This document shows, in pieces, positions 22,175 to 34,416 of a stretch of 64,000 nt of DNA. The DNA is taken from positions 39,241 to 103,240 of the forward strand of contig ML769629.1 of assembly GCA_009733575.1 (NCBI GenBank), in the 5' to 3' direction. Both the position numbers and the translations under genes were made by a program. The DNA comes from Gymnopus androsaceus JB14. Its lineage: Eukaryota > Basidiomycota > Agaricomycetes > Agaricales > Omphalotaceae. Below the pieces are notes generated by a model, which searched no databases, was not told where the DNA came from, and saw nothing but the letters and a program-made list of their open reading frames with translations. Within the stretch, counting starts at the first letter, position 1. Each line of letters opens with the position of its first letter.

Positions 22175-23800
22175 ATGTCCGCTTCCTCGCTTAGCTCGAT
22201 TTCCAGCACCTCGCAGATTCTCTCTCAACTGCCTCAGTCCCCTTCTGTTTTTCAATCGACACCTTCAATTTCTTTGATAATGTCTAACCCTACTCCAGTC
22301 GTCATTCCGGCTGTTCCCATAATTGTTCCTATGCCTGTTCCCAGGTGCTGCAGATGCACCGAAGTTCAACGGACGAGACGTCGATCGCTTCTTAAAGAGA
22401 GTTCTCTTTCATGGGAGAAAAGCGAACATCAATGACGAGGACCAACTCGTCGACTACCTTCTCGAATACTGCGACCGTACTCGATACGAGGATCTTTCGC
22501 TACGAATCCGGCGTTCCAAGCTGGGAAAGCCAATAGGACGTGGGTACTGGCCACAGATCGCCTAAGACTCCTCTATCTGGCTCTGAACGAACCTGAAGAA
22601 GTGACTACCGACGATCTCAAAGAGTACTGCCAGAAATCATTCTTTTCTGGTACCTTCGAGACGAAGACCGATATCCACAACTACGCTATCGGATATCGTC
22701 GAATCGCTAACGCTCTCTTGAACTCTCAGGAGATCACCGAACTAAGCATGAAGCAAACGTTTCTGACTGGTCTTCCGAAACACCTTGCTACGTTCGTTAT
22801 GGAAAAGGTCCCTGAGGCGAATCGAAAACGCAAGAATCCTCCGACTATTGAAGAAGTCATGACGATCCTATACGACAGACTCGGGAAAGAGGCTCTCGAC
22901 TGGAACCCTTACGAATACGCTAAACGCAGATCCACAAAAGGTTCGAAGGTCCATTTCGATGACGAGGATTCGGAAAGTGACGACGACACCGAGACTGACA
23001 CAAAACCTGCTGTCACTCCCAAGAGTACTAACACGGGGAAGAAGGTAACCCCTGCTAACGAGCCGACTATATCGGAACACGACAAATACGAAGCTCTCGT
23101 CAGGAAGATGAATGAGATGTCTATTGCTCTTGCCAACGCCAACCGAAGACCACCTTCTCCTAGATACGATGCTGAAGGTCGAAGATGTTTCATATGCGGT
23201 CAAGTCCATCAATACCCGCTTAGTCCTGGTAGGTGCGCCGAGACTGGTAAGCTCGTACGCGAAGGTATTCTTGTTCAGGATCAGAACGGTCGTTATACCT
23301 TACCGAACGGTATGGAACTGCCGAGGTGGGATGGTGTTGCGCCTGGCGGTCTCGCAGAGATGCTACGTGCTGAACGACTTGGTACAAACACGAGGAGAAA
23401 CGCTAGAGATGCACCTCCTCACCAAGTGAACATGGCGATGACAAACGCCGTTACCCTCTCTTATGGAGACAAGTGGCAGAACGGAGTCTTAGATGGCGAT
23501 GTGTTCGCTGTCTCACCGTATTACGAAGACGAATACGAGTACGACGAAGAGGCTGCATACTACGAGAACGTTTATAATACTGACGCTGCTACTCGTTCTA
23601 ACAGAAATAACGATAACAGATACGACCCCGCAGATCAAACTGGACAACACAACCGTAGGCCTGACAACTTAGGACCCGCGCGACAAGTACTTCCTCCGTC
23701 GTCGAACACTCAGAACAAACAACCACAACATCCTCAGCAGTCTCGCCAACCTCCTCCGAAGATAATTTCACATCGAACCCAGTTAAAACCACTGAAGCGC
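22175..23800 (+). pseudogene. Ty3/gypsy-type gag pseudogene (gag element 2)
   Basis: Three consecutive frames make up one Gag. 22175-22340 gives the Ser-rich N-terminus. An extra C near 22337 shifts into the frame containing PGAADAPKFNGRDVDRFL, typical of basidiomycete gypsy Gags. A second shift near 22530 leads to the main frame (through 22601-23815). The main frame has helical capsid sequence, an acidic patch, and the knuckle CFICGQVHQYPLSPGRC at about 198-214, followed by the NG-Y-LPNG-ELPR pattern. It ends in a Gln/Pro-rich tail. The last codons (23778-23812) match sequence near GH16 copy D (28739-28771), so the tail is chimeric. No pol follows directly. Confidence 0.75.
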
Positions 23801-23815
23801 TGGTCGGAAGAATGA

Positions 23816-24190
23816 AGCCGCCGCACACCGGCACGCCGCGCCGCCCCCGCGCCGCGCCCACCCGATTTTTTGATGTGAAACGGCGCATATTTCGAAGGGA
23901 CGAGAACGATCCAATCAAAACCAAAACCGATGTAGTAAATAAAAGAATCTGGGGCAGCTTGGACTCGAAGGATATACCGACTGACTACATCGGTGTGTAA
24001 GCATGCATCATCATATATGGCATGTTTGCATGAAGAAGGGGGCAGTGCCTCAGATTTCCATTTCAACGTAGTAAAAGGAGAGAGGATCCGAACTAAGTTT
24101 GCTGGTAGGCTAGTTGGGCAAGTGGGAGCGTAAAAAGAGGTGTATGTAAAGTGGTAGTGAATGTGAATTGATTCAGTATGTTTTGATTGT
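23816..24190. other. Junction segment, GC-rich start, no gene recognised
   Basis: Begins with a CCGCGCC-rich stretch (23818-23865), unlike its surroundings, and passes into sequence without a recognisable frame before NACHT-related sequence begins near 24195. It may be the edge of another element. Confidence 0.35.
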
Positions 24191-24949
24191 GTCTGCCAAG
24201 TTGTTGGGATAATTTTTGTTGTCATGAAATTTTATGCTGGGTGGATGCAATAGATGATGGCAGAGGACTTGGGACACAGTTTATCAAGTCATTGGGTAGA
24301 GGCCTGGTGTGATATTGGCTATAGTTTGTGTTATGATGTTTGTGCAATTATGCACAGTATTTTCGGACATCATCAATGAGCTCCACATTGAGTAGACGGC
24401 ATGAACATGGTAAGTGGTGATTCAAAATTCCTGAATATGAGGTTCTGGTCTGCTGGCAATGATAAATTGAAGAGGGAGATGTTTCTGCAAGGAGTTCCTG
24501 ATTTGCAAGAGTATTACAGATGAACATGATGACCTTAACAGTATCAGCCATGACATGTGGATTGTAACAGGGTCCCCGATGTTCAGAAGTACAACAAGGT
24601 TAAGAAATCAGCTTACGGAGCTGGTTTCAATGGATCTGCCAACAATAGATGGATGTTTTCCACAATTTGGGAAATTGACCTTTCAGCCAGGGAACACCAA
24701 TTGCAAGCTGATAAGCAATGGTTGCAAATAGTGCTCTTGCATTCCCACGTGTAGCATGCCCTCGTTTGAAAAGAAGCAACCTCCAAGCCTGCCTGCATCC
24801 TGCAATTGGCAGGAGAGTGTTTGCATAATAGCAGACTTTCCTGCACCTGCAGGACCATACAGCCAAAGAATATTATCACTTGTTGGGTCTGTCCCCAGTG
24901 TCCATTCCTGCAGATCTTTGAGCATTTTCTCACGTGTTTCGGGATGAAT

Positions 24950-25368
24950 NNNNNNNNNNNNNNNNNNNNNNNNNNNNNNNNNNNNNNNNNNNNNNNNNNN
25001 NNNNNNNNNNNNNNNNNNNNNNNNNNNNNNNNNNNNNNNNNNNNNNNNNNNNNNNNNNNNNNNNNNNNNNNNNNNNNNNNNNNNNNNNNNNNNNNNNNNN
25101 NNNNNNNNNNNNNNNNNNNNNNNNNNNNNNNNNNNNNNNNNNNNNNNNNNNNNNNNNNNNNNNNNNNNNNNNNNNNNNNNNNNNNNNNNNNNNNNNNNNN
25201 NNNNNNNNNNNNNNNNNNNNNNNNNNNNNNNNNNNNNNNNNNNNNNNNNNNNNNNNNNNNNNNNNNNNNNNNNNNNNNNNNNNNNNNNNNNNNNNNNNNN
25301 NNNNNNNNNNNNNNNNNNNNNNNNNNNNNNNNNNNNNNNNNNNNNNNNNNNNNNNNNNNNNNNNNNNN
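24950..25368. other. Assembly gap (419 N)
   Basis: Run of undetermined bases. Flanking sequence is NACHT copy 1 on the left and gag C-terminal sequence on the right. Open frames that appear to cross it are artefacts. Confidence 0.99.
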
Positions 25369-25795
25369 AATCCGAACATGACGACCACAATCCCATGGAA
25401 GGTGTCGAAAGGACTCCTCAAAAACCGTCGCAACCTCCTCCGTCACAGCACCAACAACGTTTGCCAGCCCCGCCTAACCCATCTACGAGCAAGATTCCTC
25501 CTCCTCCAAATCCGATAAACAGAAAGGATGGATGGAAAGACTCGCTACCCTCGAAGAACTCCGACAATTATCAAAGCTCGAAACCTCCGAACCAACAGCA
25601 ACAAACTCTTCCTTCCGGAACCCATTATCATTACACGTCCGATATACAAGAACGAAACTGATCCCAGCAAAATTATGAATCAGCTACTTCAAACGAAGGT
25701 CGAGATCACGATGGGCGAACTCATAGGGGTCAGCCAACCCTTACAGAAGTTGGTCTCAGATAAAAAAAAAAAAAAGTATAAGAAGGAAAAAAACG
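25369..25795 (+). pseudogene. Gag C-terminal / pre-protease fragment
   Basis: Two frames joined near 25630 read a Pro/Gln-rich linker and then RPIYKNETDPSKIMNQLL and ITMGELIGVSQPLQKLVSD, the conserved region preceding the protease in basidiomycete gypsy polyproteins. It ends in an A-rich run at 25760-25790 and then switches to NACHT sequence. It is likely the missing C-terminal part of a Gag like that at 22175-23800 and lies inside NACHT copy 1. Confidence 0.7.
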
Positions 25796-26640
25796 TGGTT
25801 GGGGAAAGCTCTCCACCGAGTCATGAAGAGCTTCCAATGCTACCACACTATGTAGTATGTTGATTCCTGTACTCAGTATTCAGTTCTATTAGGGGGCCAA
25901 ACTCATGTAAGGGCTCAACATGCCTTTTTTCTCCTTGGCACTGAATGCTATGGCTCACAAATGTTCCACCATTTATGGTTGTTGGCAGTTCAAACTGTGG
26001 AGGTCCCCACAATGGAGGTAGATATCCACCCAAGCGTTCGGTTCCCTGAATGGGAAAATTATTGAATCCCTGAATTCTCGGAATGGGAACTGAGAGATGT
26101 GGTAGACTCCGATCTTGCAGATGAAAATTGGGATCAATAGATGTCTCGGTGTGCTCGCTGTGATGAGGAGCGGCATGATAGGTTGATTTGTCCCCGAGAT
26201 GAATTATCTGCAAGAGGGGAGTTTAATCAGTATTTAAGTACAAATCAAGTCAAAGGCTAAAGCGCACGATATGGCATGTGTCGAGTCTGTCCGTGTTTCG
26301 AATACTTCTTTGTACTCCAGATACTCCGACATTGGAGGTGCCAGTCGAAATATCGTCTACTGGCCTTCCCCGATCCCATGAGTGACTTGCTTCGTCTGGA
26401 GGGGATTGCTGATTGACTCGGACTGCCTGGGCATCCTGCTCGATATATATGTCACCATTCGCAGTACAGAAGATTCCTCCATTAACCTGAAAGCCATGAC
26501 TGCGTTCAAAGAAGGCCATCGATGGGGAGACAGATGTGGGTAGAGCAAGAGAAGGTTCAACAGCAACGTCTCAGTACTGCCATGATTCTGATCATCATCC
26601 TCGTGGTATCTGGCAGCACTGGACGTGATTAATGCTACCA

Positions 26641-27130
26641 CGCCGTCACTGCATTGTTTCTCATTGTACCTAACTGTTGCTGTAAGTACCGATATACTCT
26701 ATAACGTTTCTCCTCAATATATCAATAACGAGCCAACGCGCTACATGCTATCCCTTACATCCATTTCAAGTTTCCTCCATTAATCCGATTCTGAAAGCTG
26801 TGACTGTTTTTGAAGAAGGGCATGGATGGGAGAGATGTGGGGAGGCGCTGCCATGATTTTAAAGATCATCCTCGTGTTATCCTCGTTCCCCCTGGCGTAC
26901 AGCATCCCCCTGGCGTACAGCACACTATCACTTGCGTTTGCCTTTTCGTTGGAAGTTATAGAATCGTACTATTCTTCGTCACGGCCCGTCCCTATAATGC
27001 GCCAACGTGCTATGCATCCACATCCAATCAACTGGGCCTTTCAACTTTTCTGCAACAGATTCTACTTTCTATATGCAACGTCCGCTAGATGTCATTGACG
27101 CGGTAGGTATACGACTCCAAGTGGTCAAGT
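26641..27130 (-). repeat. NACHT upstream region with vestigial exon 1
   Basis: Matches 34540-35000. Near 26760-26825 the minus strand encodes a second, degenerate NACHT first exon of the form MPFFKNSHSF…INGGN, resembling the real exon 1 just downstream. The rest links the NACHT promoter side to the 3' flank of GH16 copy D. Confidence 0.6.
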
Positions 27131-27359
27131 CAACTATGTAAAAGGAAATCCAGGTTTAAGAAATACTAGGTATGTGGTATGCAGATCAGTCATAGCAGCA
27201 TCATACGTAGCGACAGATCTAGAAAACAACTAGGAACGAAAAGAAAGCAGGAAACGCAGCTTCCAGATGGATACAAATCAATCGTACTGTAAAGATGGGG
27301 AGGTGATTAACAGGTCAAACGTCCACGGGTGTTCATCAAAATAATGGTTCTTCATCCAT

Positions 27360-29292
27360 CTACTGAGAGTAGATGTTGATACTCGAGATTTGCTGCGAAA
27401 AAGGAGATCAAGGTCAGCATTCATTGAGCTAAGGAAAAGGAGGAACGGAATACTCACCCAGTATGCATCAGAGAAAGCAGATCCCACGTTCTCAACGTAT
27501 GATGCAGCAGTAGAGTATCCAGTGGAAGAAGCGCAACTAGTCTGCTGGCCACCTGCCTCGTAGACCAAATACCCTCAGTGAACGTTCCACCAAGGTTCGT
27601 ATCAATGATAAGCGCAAGGTCAGTAAAGTACGTCCCAACCGCACAGTTAATCGCCGAGAAGAACGTCTGAGCACTCCACGAGCTCGGATTGGGACTTCCA
27701 TTGGTAGTATCCCTCGGTACACATCCCGCCGCCCAATATTTGGTGTAGATACCCGCTTCGATGATCTGAATGGCATAGGTACCACCTTGTGCATTAAACC
27801 CAGAGCCATAGGAGTTGGTCTGGGTAGAGGTAGTGGCGCACGTTTGATCTTGGTCAGCGTAAGGGCAGCAGTCGACGTTGGAGGCAACGTTGATGGTATA
27901 GTTGACGAGGGCGTTGACGTTGTTCTGAGTGATGGAGCAGCCTTCGGAGGTGTGGATGGACATGACGTTGTGAACGTATGCGTCGACACCTTCGATGATG
28001 TCGATTTTGCCTCCGGCGGGCCAGGTTCCGCCACCGAGGAGCCAGAGAGCGGGCCAGCTGGAACAGGGAATCAGTATTAGAGATGAGATGGGTAGGGTAC
28101 TTACGTTCCGCATCCAGTAGGCATATGGACGATATCAAAGATCATCATAGTACCAACATTAAAGGTCTCGGAGGAAGACAACTTCATCGAGTTTTGGAGG
28201 TTCACGTTCTCGGTGGTGTCGACCCACATGAGGACGTCGCCATCAGAGTTGACGGAGATGAGGTTGTCGACGTAGTTGGTGACACCGCTGTTGTCAGAGG
28301 CACCGGAGGAACTGTCGGTGGAAAGACGAAGTGAGTATAGGGTGGACGGGGTATGAGAAACGGAGAGTTGCTTACGCAGTAAAGTAGTTAATCAGGTTCT
28401 GACCGGCGAGAGATTGGGAGAGAGTCCAGCCGTTGGAAGAGGAGCCAGTGGCTGCTGCGGAAGCGGTACTCGCTGGAAAGAGAACAAGTCAGTGCGTTGA
28501 TTCAGGAGACATGTATGGCTATCAACTCACAGGTCGAAGAGGCAACCGAGGTCGAGGCGGAAGTGGAAGAGACACTAGAAGTGGTTGGAGCAGGGGTAAC
28601 GGCTTCGGCTACGCTGACGAATGTATGAGAAGAGGAGTCGGCTGAAGAGCTGGATACGGAGACAGAGTTCGAAGAGGAAACAGGGACAGAGCTGCTGCTG
28701 CCACTAGAGCTCGGCCAAGCCCAGGTGATGTTTACTAAACCAAGTTAAAACCACTGAAGCGCTGGTCGGAAATAAGGTACTTACAGGTACCAACGTTCAA
28801 GGATCCAGCATTCAACGCCTTGAAAGCGCTAGTCGACAAGTATAGGTCGCTGTCTCCACAGATCTTGCAGTTATCGGTCGCAGTGACGTCGATAGAGGCA
28901 CCAGTATCCGTGTTGGTGACGGGAAGCTAAAGCCAAGTTAGAAACATCAAAATTATGAGCAACCAACACACGTACGTGTTGCCAACAATCAGCAGTGTTG
29001 GTGGCAGAGATATAGGTGGCACTGAGGCCAGCAAACGTATCCGTGTCTTGAGAGACAGTTCTGCAGAGGGAGAGAGACTGAAATAATCAAGAAAAAGATA
29101 ATGGATCGGAGAACGAGGCTAGAATGTGGACTAGAGGGATGGTGGTTGGTGAAGCTATGGTCTAGTATGGTATTGAACATTAGATTATCGAATCACCCGC
29201 GCGCAAGGCTCAGGATGGTGTTGAATTATGATGTCGAGATATAACGCGAGGACAAACGGTAGCAAGAGAGGCATAGCAGACACAAGTTCCAT
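27360..29292 (-). pseudogene. Secreted DPBB-linker-GH16 glucanase, copy D (reference model)
   Basis: Eight exons fit GT-AG introns: 29292-29197, 29077-28976, 28926-28785, 28734-28531, 28472-28376, 28311-28105, 28057-27458 and 27392-27360. Exon 1 gives a signal peptide (MELVSAMPLLLPFVLA). Exons 2-3 give a Cys-containing domain with ATDNCKICGDSDLYLSTSAF and NITWAW, like a short RlpA/expansin-type double-psi barrel. Exon 4 is a Ser/Thr-rich linker. Exons 5-8 form a GH16 domain of the Lam16A (endo-1,3(4)-beta-glucanase) type, with PTGCGTWPALW and HTSEGC, ending in YWQISSINIYSQ. Two defects: the nucleophile Glu of GEIDIIEG is Lys, and a 4-bp deletion at about 27553 shifts the frame. Without it the protein would be 494 residues. 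Predicted role before decay: cell-wall beta-glucan remodelling outside the cell. Confidence 0.85.
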
Positions 29293-29830
29293 CGAGTAAG
29301 ATTAATTCTTTGAGAATGAAGAGATTTTGGATGGTAGGATTTAGCGCACTAAGCGAAACAAATTTTCAATGCGACGCAACTAATATTGATTGAATTGACC
29401 CGATCTGTGAAGAAAAGTGGCAGTGGTAGAGGCAGAAGACAGAAACTCACCTGAGCCCTACAAACGAATCCCAGCGAAAAGTTTCAAACTTGCCAGGAGG
29501 AAAACTTGATTTCCGTCGATGTTTAGAGTCTGTATATTGAGAATAATAGAAGAATTATCCGTTGAGTATCGGACACGTAGAATAAAAGATCTGAACAACA
29601 AGGGAAGAAGACTGAAGAGTGAAGATGAAGGAAGCCCAGCGCTTAAAATTGGACGCTTTGCCTTTGATTCGATGACTTGTGGCCACTGGACGAGAAATTT
29701 TGTATGAAGCTTGAAACTGGGCGATAAATTCAATGGATTAACTAGCAGAGAAAACCCGCTAGAATTGGCACGTTTAATTCAAACTTAATTCCATGATGGC
29801 ACCAGCAGCATCGTACACGCGAACATTCCA
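29293..29830 (-). repeat. GH16 upstream region, block D
   Basis: Conserved upstream of copies A and C (8860-9300, 20830-21230). Starts just 5' of the GH16 start codon. Non-coding; presumably includes the former promoter. Confidence 0.6.
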
Positions 29831-31010
29831 GATTATCCTTCAGCCTCTTAAAAGAATACAGCTCGCATGATTGCGTATTTCACGCCCTTAACAATCAACT
29901 CGATGCTTTCTCGAATGAAGCGACGAGCTACACTGTTCAGACTAGTCCCAACCACAGCCCCAGTCGAGATAGGCATATCACTTCGGATGGAACGACACCG
30001 TCTATCGTCACGATTTCGAAGTGGACTATCCAGTTTTCCAAACCAGAGTCTTTTTCACAATCCATCATCTAGAGCGCCCACATTCACTCGGTACAGATCA
30101 TGGTCTTCATTCAAAGATATCAAGAAATTCATCGGAAATTTCGTCATTGGCTCTAGAATTCCTGGACTGTACAACAGTGTTCGAGAAAATATCCCGAGCT
30201 AGAGAAGACTTACGGGCCTCTATCGAACCTGAAGGCATTCCCGAATCAACTCGGCCAAGCCTGAGGGTGTGCATTGTCTGGGGCATTGTTAGCAGTCTAA
30301 GTACGTACATGATTTCTTTCTTCTCACTCTATTTTCATTTATATCTGGTTTGTGGCTCACGCAATGATATTTAATATTCTTATACACAATACGGGATGGT
30401 TTGGCATCGATGGAGGACAGAATCAAATATCGTAGATAGATGCCCAAGCATTTTCTTCCATTGACTGGGACAATGCCGTTCATGCGTATACTTTTGGTTT
30501 CTCGTTAGTCCGCGTTGTGAAGAAATTTTTGCCTAACAAGGATGAGGATAGTGATTATTTGGCTAGCTTTCTCTGCAGTGACCAGGGATGAGGTGTTGAA
30601 ATTTCGATCTCTTCCCAGTAGATCTCTCAATAGTATTCCCTTGGTTGACTCCGCGAGGAAACGGATGCATGAGACGATGAAGCGTGTGGCACATGAAGTT
30701 CATGACCTACTTATTCCTTTTCATCACTGGCAGTGCAATAATCCAAGGGATGACCATTAGAGAGAGGATTAAGGTATTGTTCAAAACCTATAGTGAGTTG
30801 GTGGGTGTTGCTTGTGAAGTTTTTAATTTCTTGCGACCGATGGCAATAATCTCAGACGAGATGAATTTAACATGAATGAGGTCGATGCAGAGGAGGAGGA
30901 AGGAAAGGAGTAGCATCACACCGTGCTCGGATAGAACTACCAATACCTTTTCGTCCAGATGAGATGCTCTGGCTTCAATCTCATAATACAGTGTAAAGTA
31001 TACAGCCATA
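29831..31010. repeat. Duplicated segment with unidentified coding remnants
   Basis: Parts recur at 11740-12120 and 13070-13440. Plus-strand frames at about 29870-30310 and 30540-30760, the latter with RKRMHETMKRVAHEVHDLL, and a hydrophobic minus-strand frame at 30788-31009 look like exon remnants of one or two unknown proteins. No complete exon chain could be assembled. The NACHT-GH16 block boundary lies beyond its right end. Confidence 0.4.
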
Positions 31011-31346
31011 ACAGTATATGCTACGGTGCAGATCCCTACCTAGAGTCCCCTTTCCCGAAATTGCGAAAAAATGATATAGCGTTAGAAGAGAGAGATTAAA
31101 AAGTCACTTGCGTTGCTTCTCGTCGCGCTGGTACTAATACCTTGAAACCGTAGAATCTCAATCGTTGTCCGTCGACAAGTTGTGTATACCAGTATCGGAT
31201 ATCCATATCATAAACATATAACCAACTTATAATGAGCCAGTGGTCAAGTCCTTTGCAATGCTTCATACATTGGTGCTAAACGTCCCAAATCCACATGGTT
31301 CCATGTATTTGTAATAGACTATAGTAGGCTTTGAATCAAAACGGAC
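31011..31346. other. Intergenic, no gene recognised
   Basis: Short AT-rich segment between the unidentified remnants and the NACHT 3' end. No frame or repeat of note. Confidence 0.4.
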
Positions 31347-34300
31347 CTAGACATTTGTAAGAGTCTTCTGAACCGGACTGCGGCAACGCTGAAAGGATAA
31401 CTTTATATCATTAATCCATTTCTGTCTATGTGTCCACTTGTCTTCAGCTGTAGATGGATAGAACTTGTAATTTGGGCTTCTTTCAGACAAGTATTGTGTC
31501 CATTGTGCGATTACTTCGAGTGGGGGATCAGGAAATGACTGAGTCAAAAAATGCTTTCAATAACAATCACAGTGCCTGAACATACTTGGCTCTCACCTCA
31601 AGCCACTTTAAAACATGGTAGATATCATCTGCACGAAGTGGGAACTTCAACGGTTGGAAGGTCTGGTGATCGCGAAGAAGTTCAGGGCAAGGTGGGGATG
31701 ACCTAACTTCTAAACTCCAGTTGTCCCTCGGGAGTTTTCTACAGGATTATGAGGAAAATTGTGTTTTCGTAATACCATCACCAACCTGAGCATTTCCTTT
31801 GGTAGCTCACCAGCATGAACACCCTTTGAAATGTGGATACATCGACATGCTATGTCCCGGGATACTGATGGCCAAGGGAAAGGCTCCCCAGGGAGTGATG
31901 GATGTGGCAAGGATGTCCAAAGTTCACTAAGCTTTGTTACATCTCTGCCAATGATTGAGCGAAGGCCACAAATAGCTGTCTTGAGGTCAATCCAGGAGAT
32001 ATCTAACAGCCAACGGAGATCGTTGAGATTGAGATAGTAAATAGGATGCTCCAACATTCGGACTTGAAGAAGACGAAAGACTAAAGGAGACTCCAATTGA
32101 ATATGGTGGGCAAGTGAAACAGACACATCACTACGCATCCCAGGCATCAGTGGCGTATAACACAGTGGTTGTTCACAAATGAAATCCATATAAACATAGT
32201 CCTCCCAAAGTCCTATCAAATCTTCAGGTGCTGGATGAATTTTCTGGGTGCATGTCAGAATCATTATGCACACTGAAAGGTATGAAACTAACTTTCATCC
32301 AAGGTATCATCATTTCCAGTTCTTGAAGTTCAAAAATATAATCTGGATTCATAGCTTGAATCAGAGGCAATAGTTCCGCAGATGGAGGTAATGAGGTGAT
32401 AAATGGGATAAAGCGGTATAGGGGAGATCTTAAAGGATAATTAAACCATGAAGTTCAATATCTTTGTGAAAAAGACTTACATTCCCGGGTAATCTTCACT
32501 ACATTCATCTCGATAGTGACAAGCAAATAATTTCAGAAGGGAACGAGCCAGATCCATCCGATGGTCCAAGCTACCAACATAGAAAATCTGGGAGCGCCTT
32601 GAATCACGCAGGAAATCATAGAATGATGCATGGTGTGTAAGAATGACATCATCATCATCAAATGGCACTTTGAACACTGAAGAAAGGCCACGCAGGACCA
32701 ACCGTGCATCCCCGCTTTCCATTTCAAACAGTAGATCAAGGGCAAGGGGAGTCAAATCAAAGTTTGCCAGAGCACATAGGATAGCAATTAGTTGGGCCTG
32801 CCTGGGAGCAGTAGAAAGGATTGTCATGTAAAGCTGGTCCAATGAACCAAATGCTGAATCTGATTCAGTACTGTTTTGATCTGTGACAATCCTAGCCAGA
32901 CGGCTTGTTGGGAGATAATTTTTGTTGTCAATGAATTTTATGATGGTGGATGCATAGATGAAATAGCCAGAGGACTTGGACACAAGTTTATCCAAGTCAT
33001 TGGGTAGAGGCCATGGATGTGGAATATTGGCCATAGTTCTGTGTTCATGATGAATTCGTGCAAATTCACTGAACAGATATTTTCGGACATCATCAAATGA
33101 CCGTTCCACATTGTATAGATGGCAACAACCATGGTAGAGTGGTGATTCAAACATCTCCTGTATATGGGCTTCTGGTCTGCTGGCAATGATAACTCGAAGA
33201 GGGAGGTGATCTGCAAGAGAGTTCCTGATTGCACGCAGTATTTCCAGATGAACATGATGACCTTCACACTCATCCAGACCATCAATGAGGATTGTAACAG
33301 GGTCCCGATGTTCATAAGTACAACAAGGTTCAGAAATCAGCTTCCGGAGCTGAGTTTCAATGGATCTGCCAACAATAGATGGATTGTTTTCCACAATTTG
33401 GGAAATTGGACCTTTCAGCCAGGGAACACCAATTGCAAGCTGATAAGCAATGGTTGCAAATAGTGCTCTTGCATTCCCACGTGTAGCATGCCCTCGTTTG
33501 AAAAAGAAGCAACCTCCAAGCCTGCCTGCATCCTGCAATTGGCAGGAGAGTGTTTGCATAATAGCAGACTTTCCTGCACCTGCAAGACCATACAGCCAAA
33601 GAATATTACTACTTGTTGGGTCTGTCCCCAGTGTCCATTCCTGCAGATCTTTGAGCATTTTCTCACGTGTTTCGGGATGACATCGTGGTTGGGGAAAGCT
33701 CTCCACCGAGTCATGAAGAGCTTCCAATGCTACCACACTATGTAGTATGTTGATTCCTGTACTCAGTATTCAGTTCTAGTGGGGATGTATCTCATTTAAG
33801 GGCTCAACATGCCTTTTTCACCTTGGCACTGGATGCTATGGCTCACAAATGTTCCACCATTTATGGTTGTTGGCAGTTCAAACTGTGGAGGTCCCCACAA
33901 TGGAGGTAGATATCCACCCAAGCGCTCGGTTCCCTGAATGGGAAAATTATTGAATCCCTGAATTCTCGGAATGGGAACTGAGAGAGATGGTTGACTCCAA
34001 TCTTGCGGATGAAAATTGGGATCAATAGAAGTCTCGGTGTGCTCGCTGTGATGAGGAGCTGCATGATAGGTGATTTGTCCCCGAGATGAATTATCTGCAA
34101 GAGGGGAGTTTAATCAGTATTTTAGTACAAATCAAGTCAAAGGCTAAAGCGCACGATATGGCGTGTGTCGAGTCTGTCCCGTGTTTTGAATACTTCTTTG
34201 GACTCGAGATACTCCTGCATTGGAGGTGCCAGTCGAAATATCGTCTACTGGCCTTCCCCAATCCCATGAGTGACTTGCTTCGTCTGGAGGGAGCACTAAC

Positions 34301-34416
34301 TGCTGCTGATTGACTCGGACAGCCAGGGCATCCTGCTCAATATTTACGTCACCACCTGTAGCAATGAAGTTTCCTCCATATATCTGAAAGCCGCGACTGT
34401 TTTCGAAGAGGGACAT
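31347..34416 (-). CDS. NACHT-type STAND NTPase (NLR-like), copy 2
   Basis: Multi-exon minus-strand gene. The first exon (34416-34144) begins MSLFENSRGFQIYGGN and has the GG-N-F…GDVNIEQ pattern of fungal NACHT proteins. A Pro-rich exon follows at about 34100-33800. The core exon (33736-32477) has the P-loop GLAGAGKS at frame residues 50-57, Walker B TILIDGLDEC at 148-157, IIASRPEA at 183-190 and the late motif HHASFYDFLRD. Downstream exons (32273-31710 and about 31640-31347) encode the C-terminal region; no WD40, ankyrin or TPR repeats are seen. It would act as a cytosolic NTP-dependent switch. The core is open, but the second exon differs slightly from copy 1 and I could not confirm every splice site, so functionality is unproven. 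Confidence 0.75.

Larger units (their letters stand above)
24195..26640 (-). pseudogene. NACHT-type STAND NTPase pseudogene, copy 1
   Basis: The 24195-24949 part matches the NACHT core of copy 2 (about 32900-33685), including the P-loop GPAGAGKSAI, with many single-base indels. It is followed by a 419-base gap and a gag fragment (25369-25795). Sequence then resumes at the adjacent NACHT position: GTGGTTGGGGAAAGC at 25796 matches 33688. The upstream exons follow: 25848-26213 with PRIQGFNNFPIQGTERLGGYLPP and 26250-26519 with GFQVNGGIFCTANGDIYIEQD. Such proteins act as cytosolic nucleotide-driven switches, possibly in self/non-self recognition. This copy is broken by the gag fragment and by indels; some indels near the gap could be sequencing errors. 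Confidence 0.8.

Noticed and set aside
24934..25518. Long frames across the undetermined bases
   Set aside because: The gap cannot be translated; apparent frames are artefacts.
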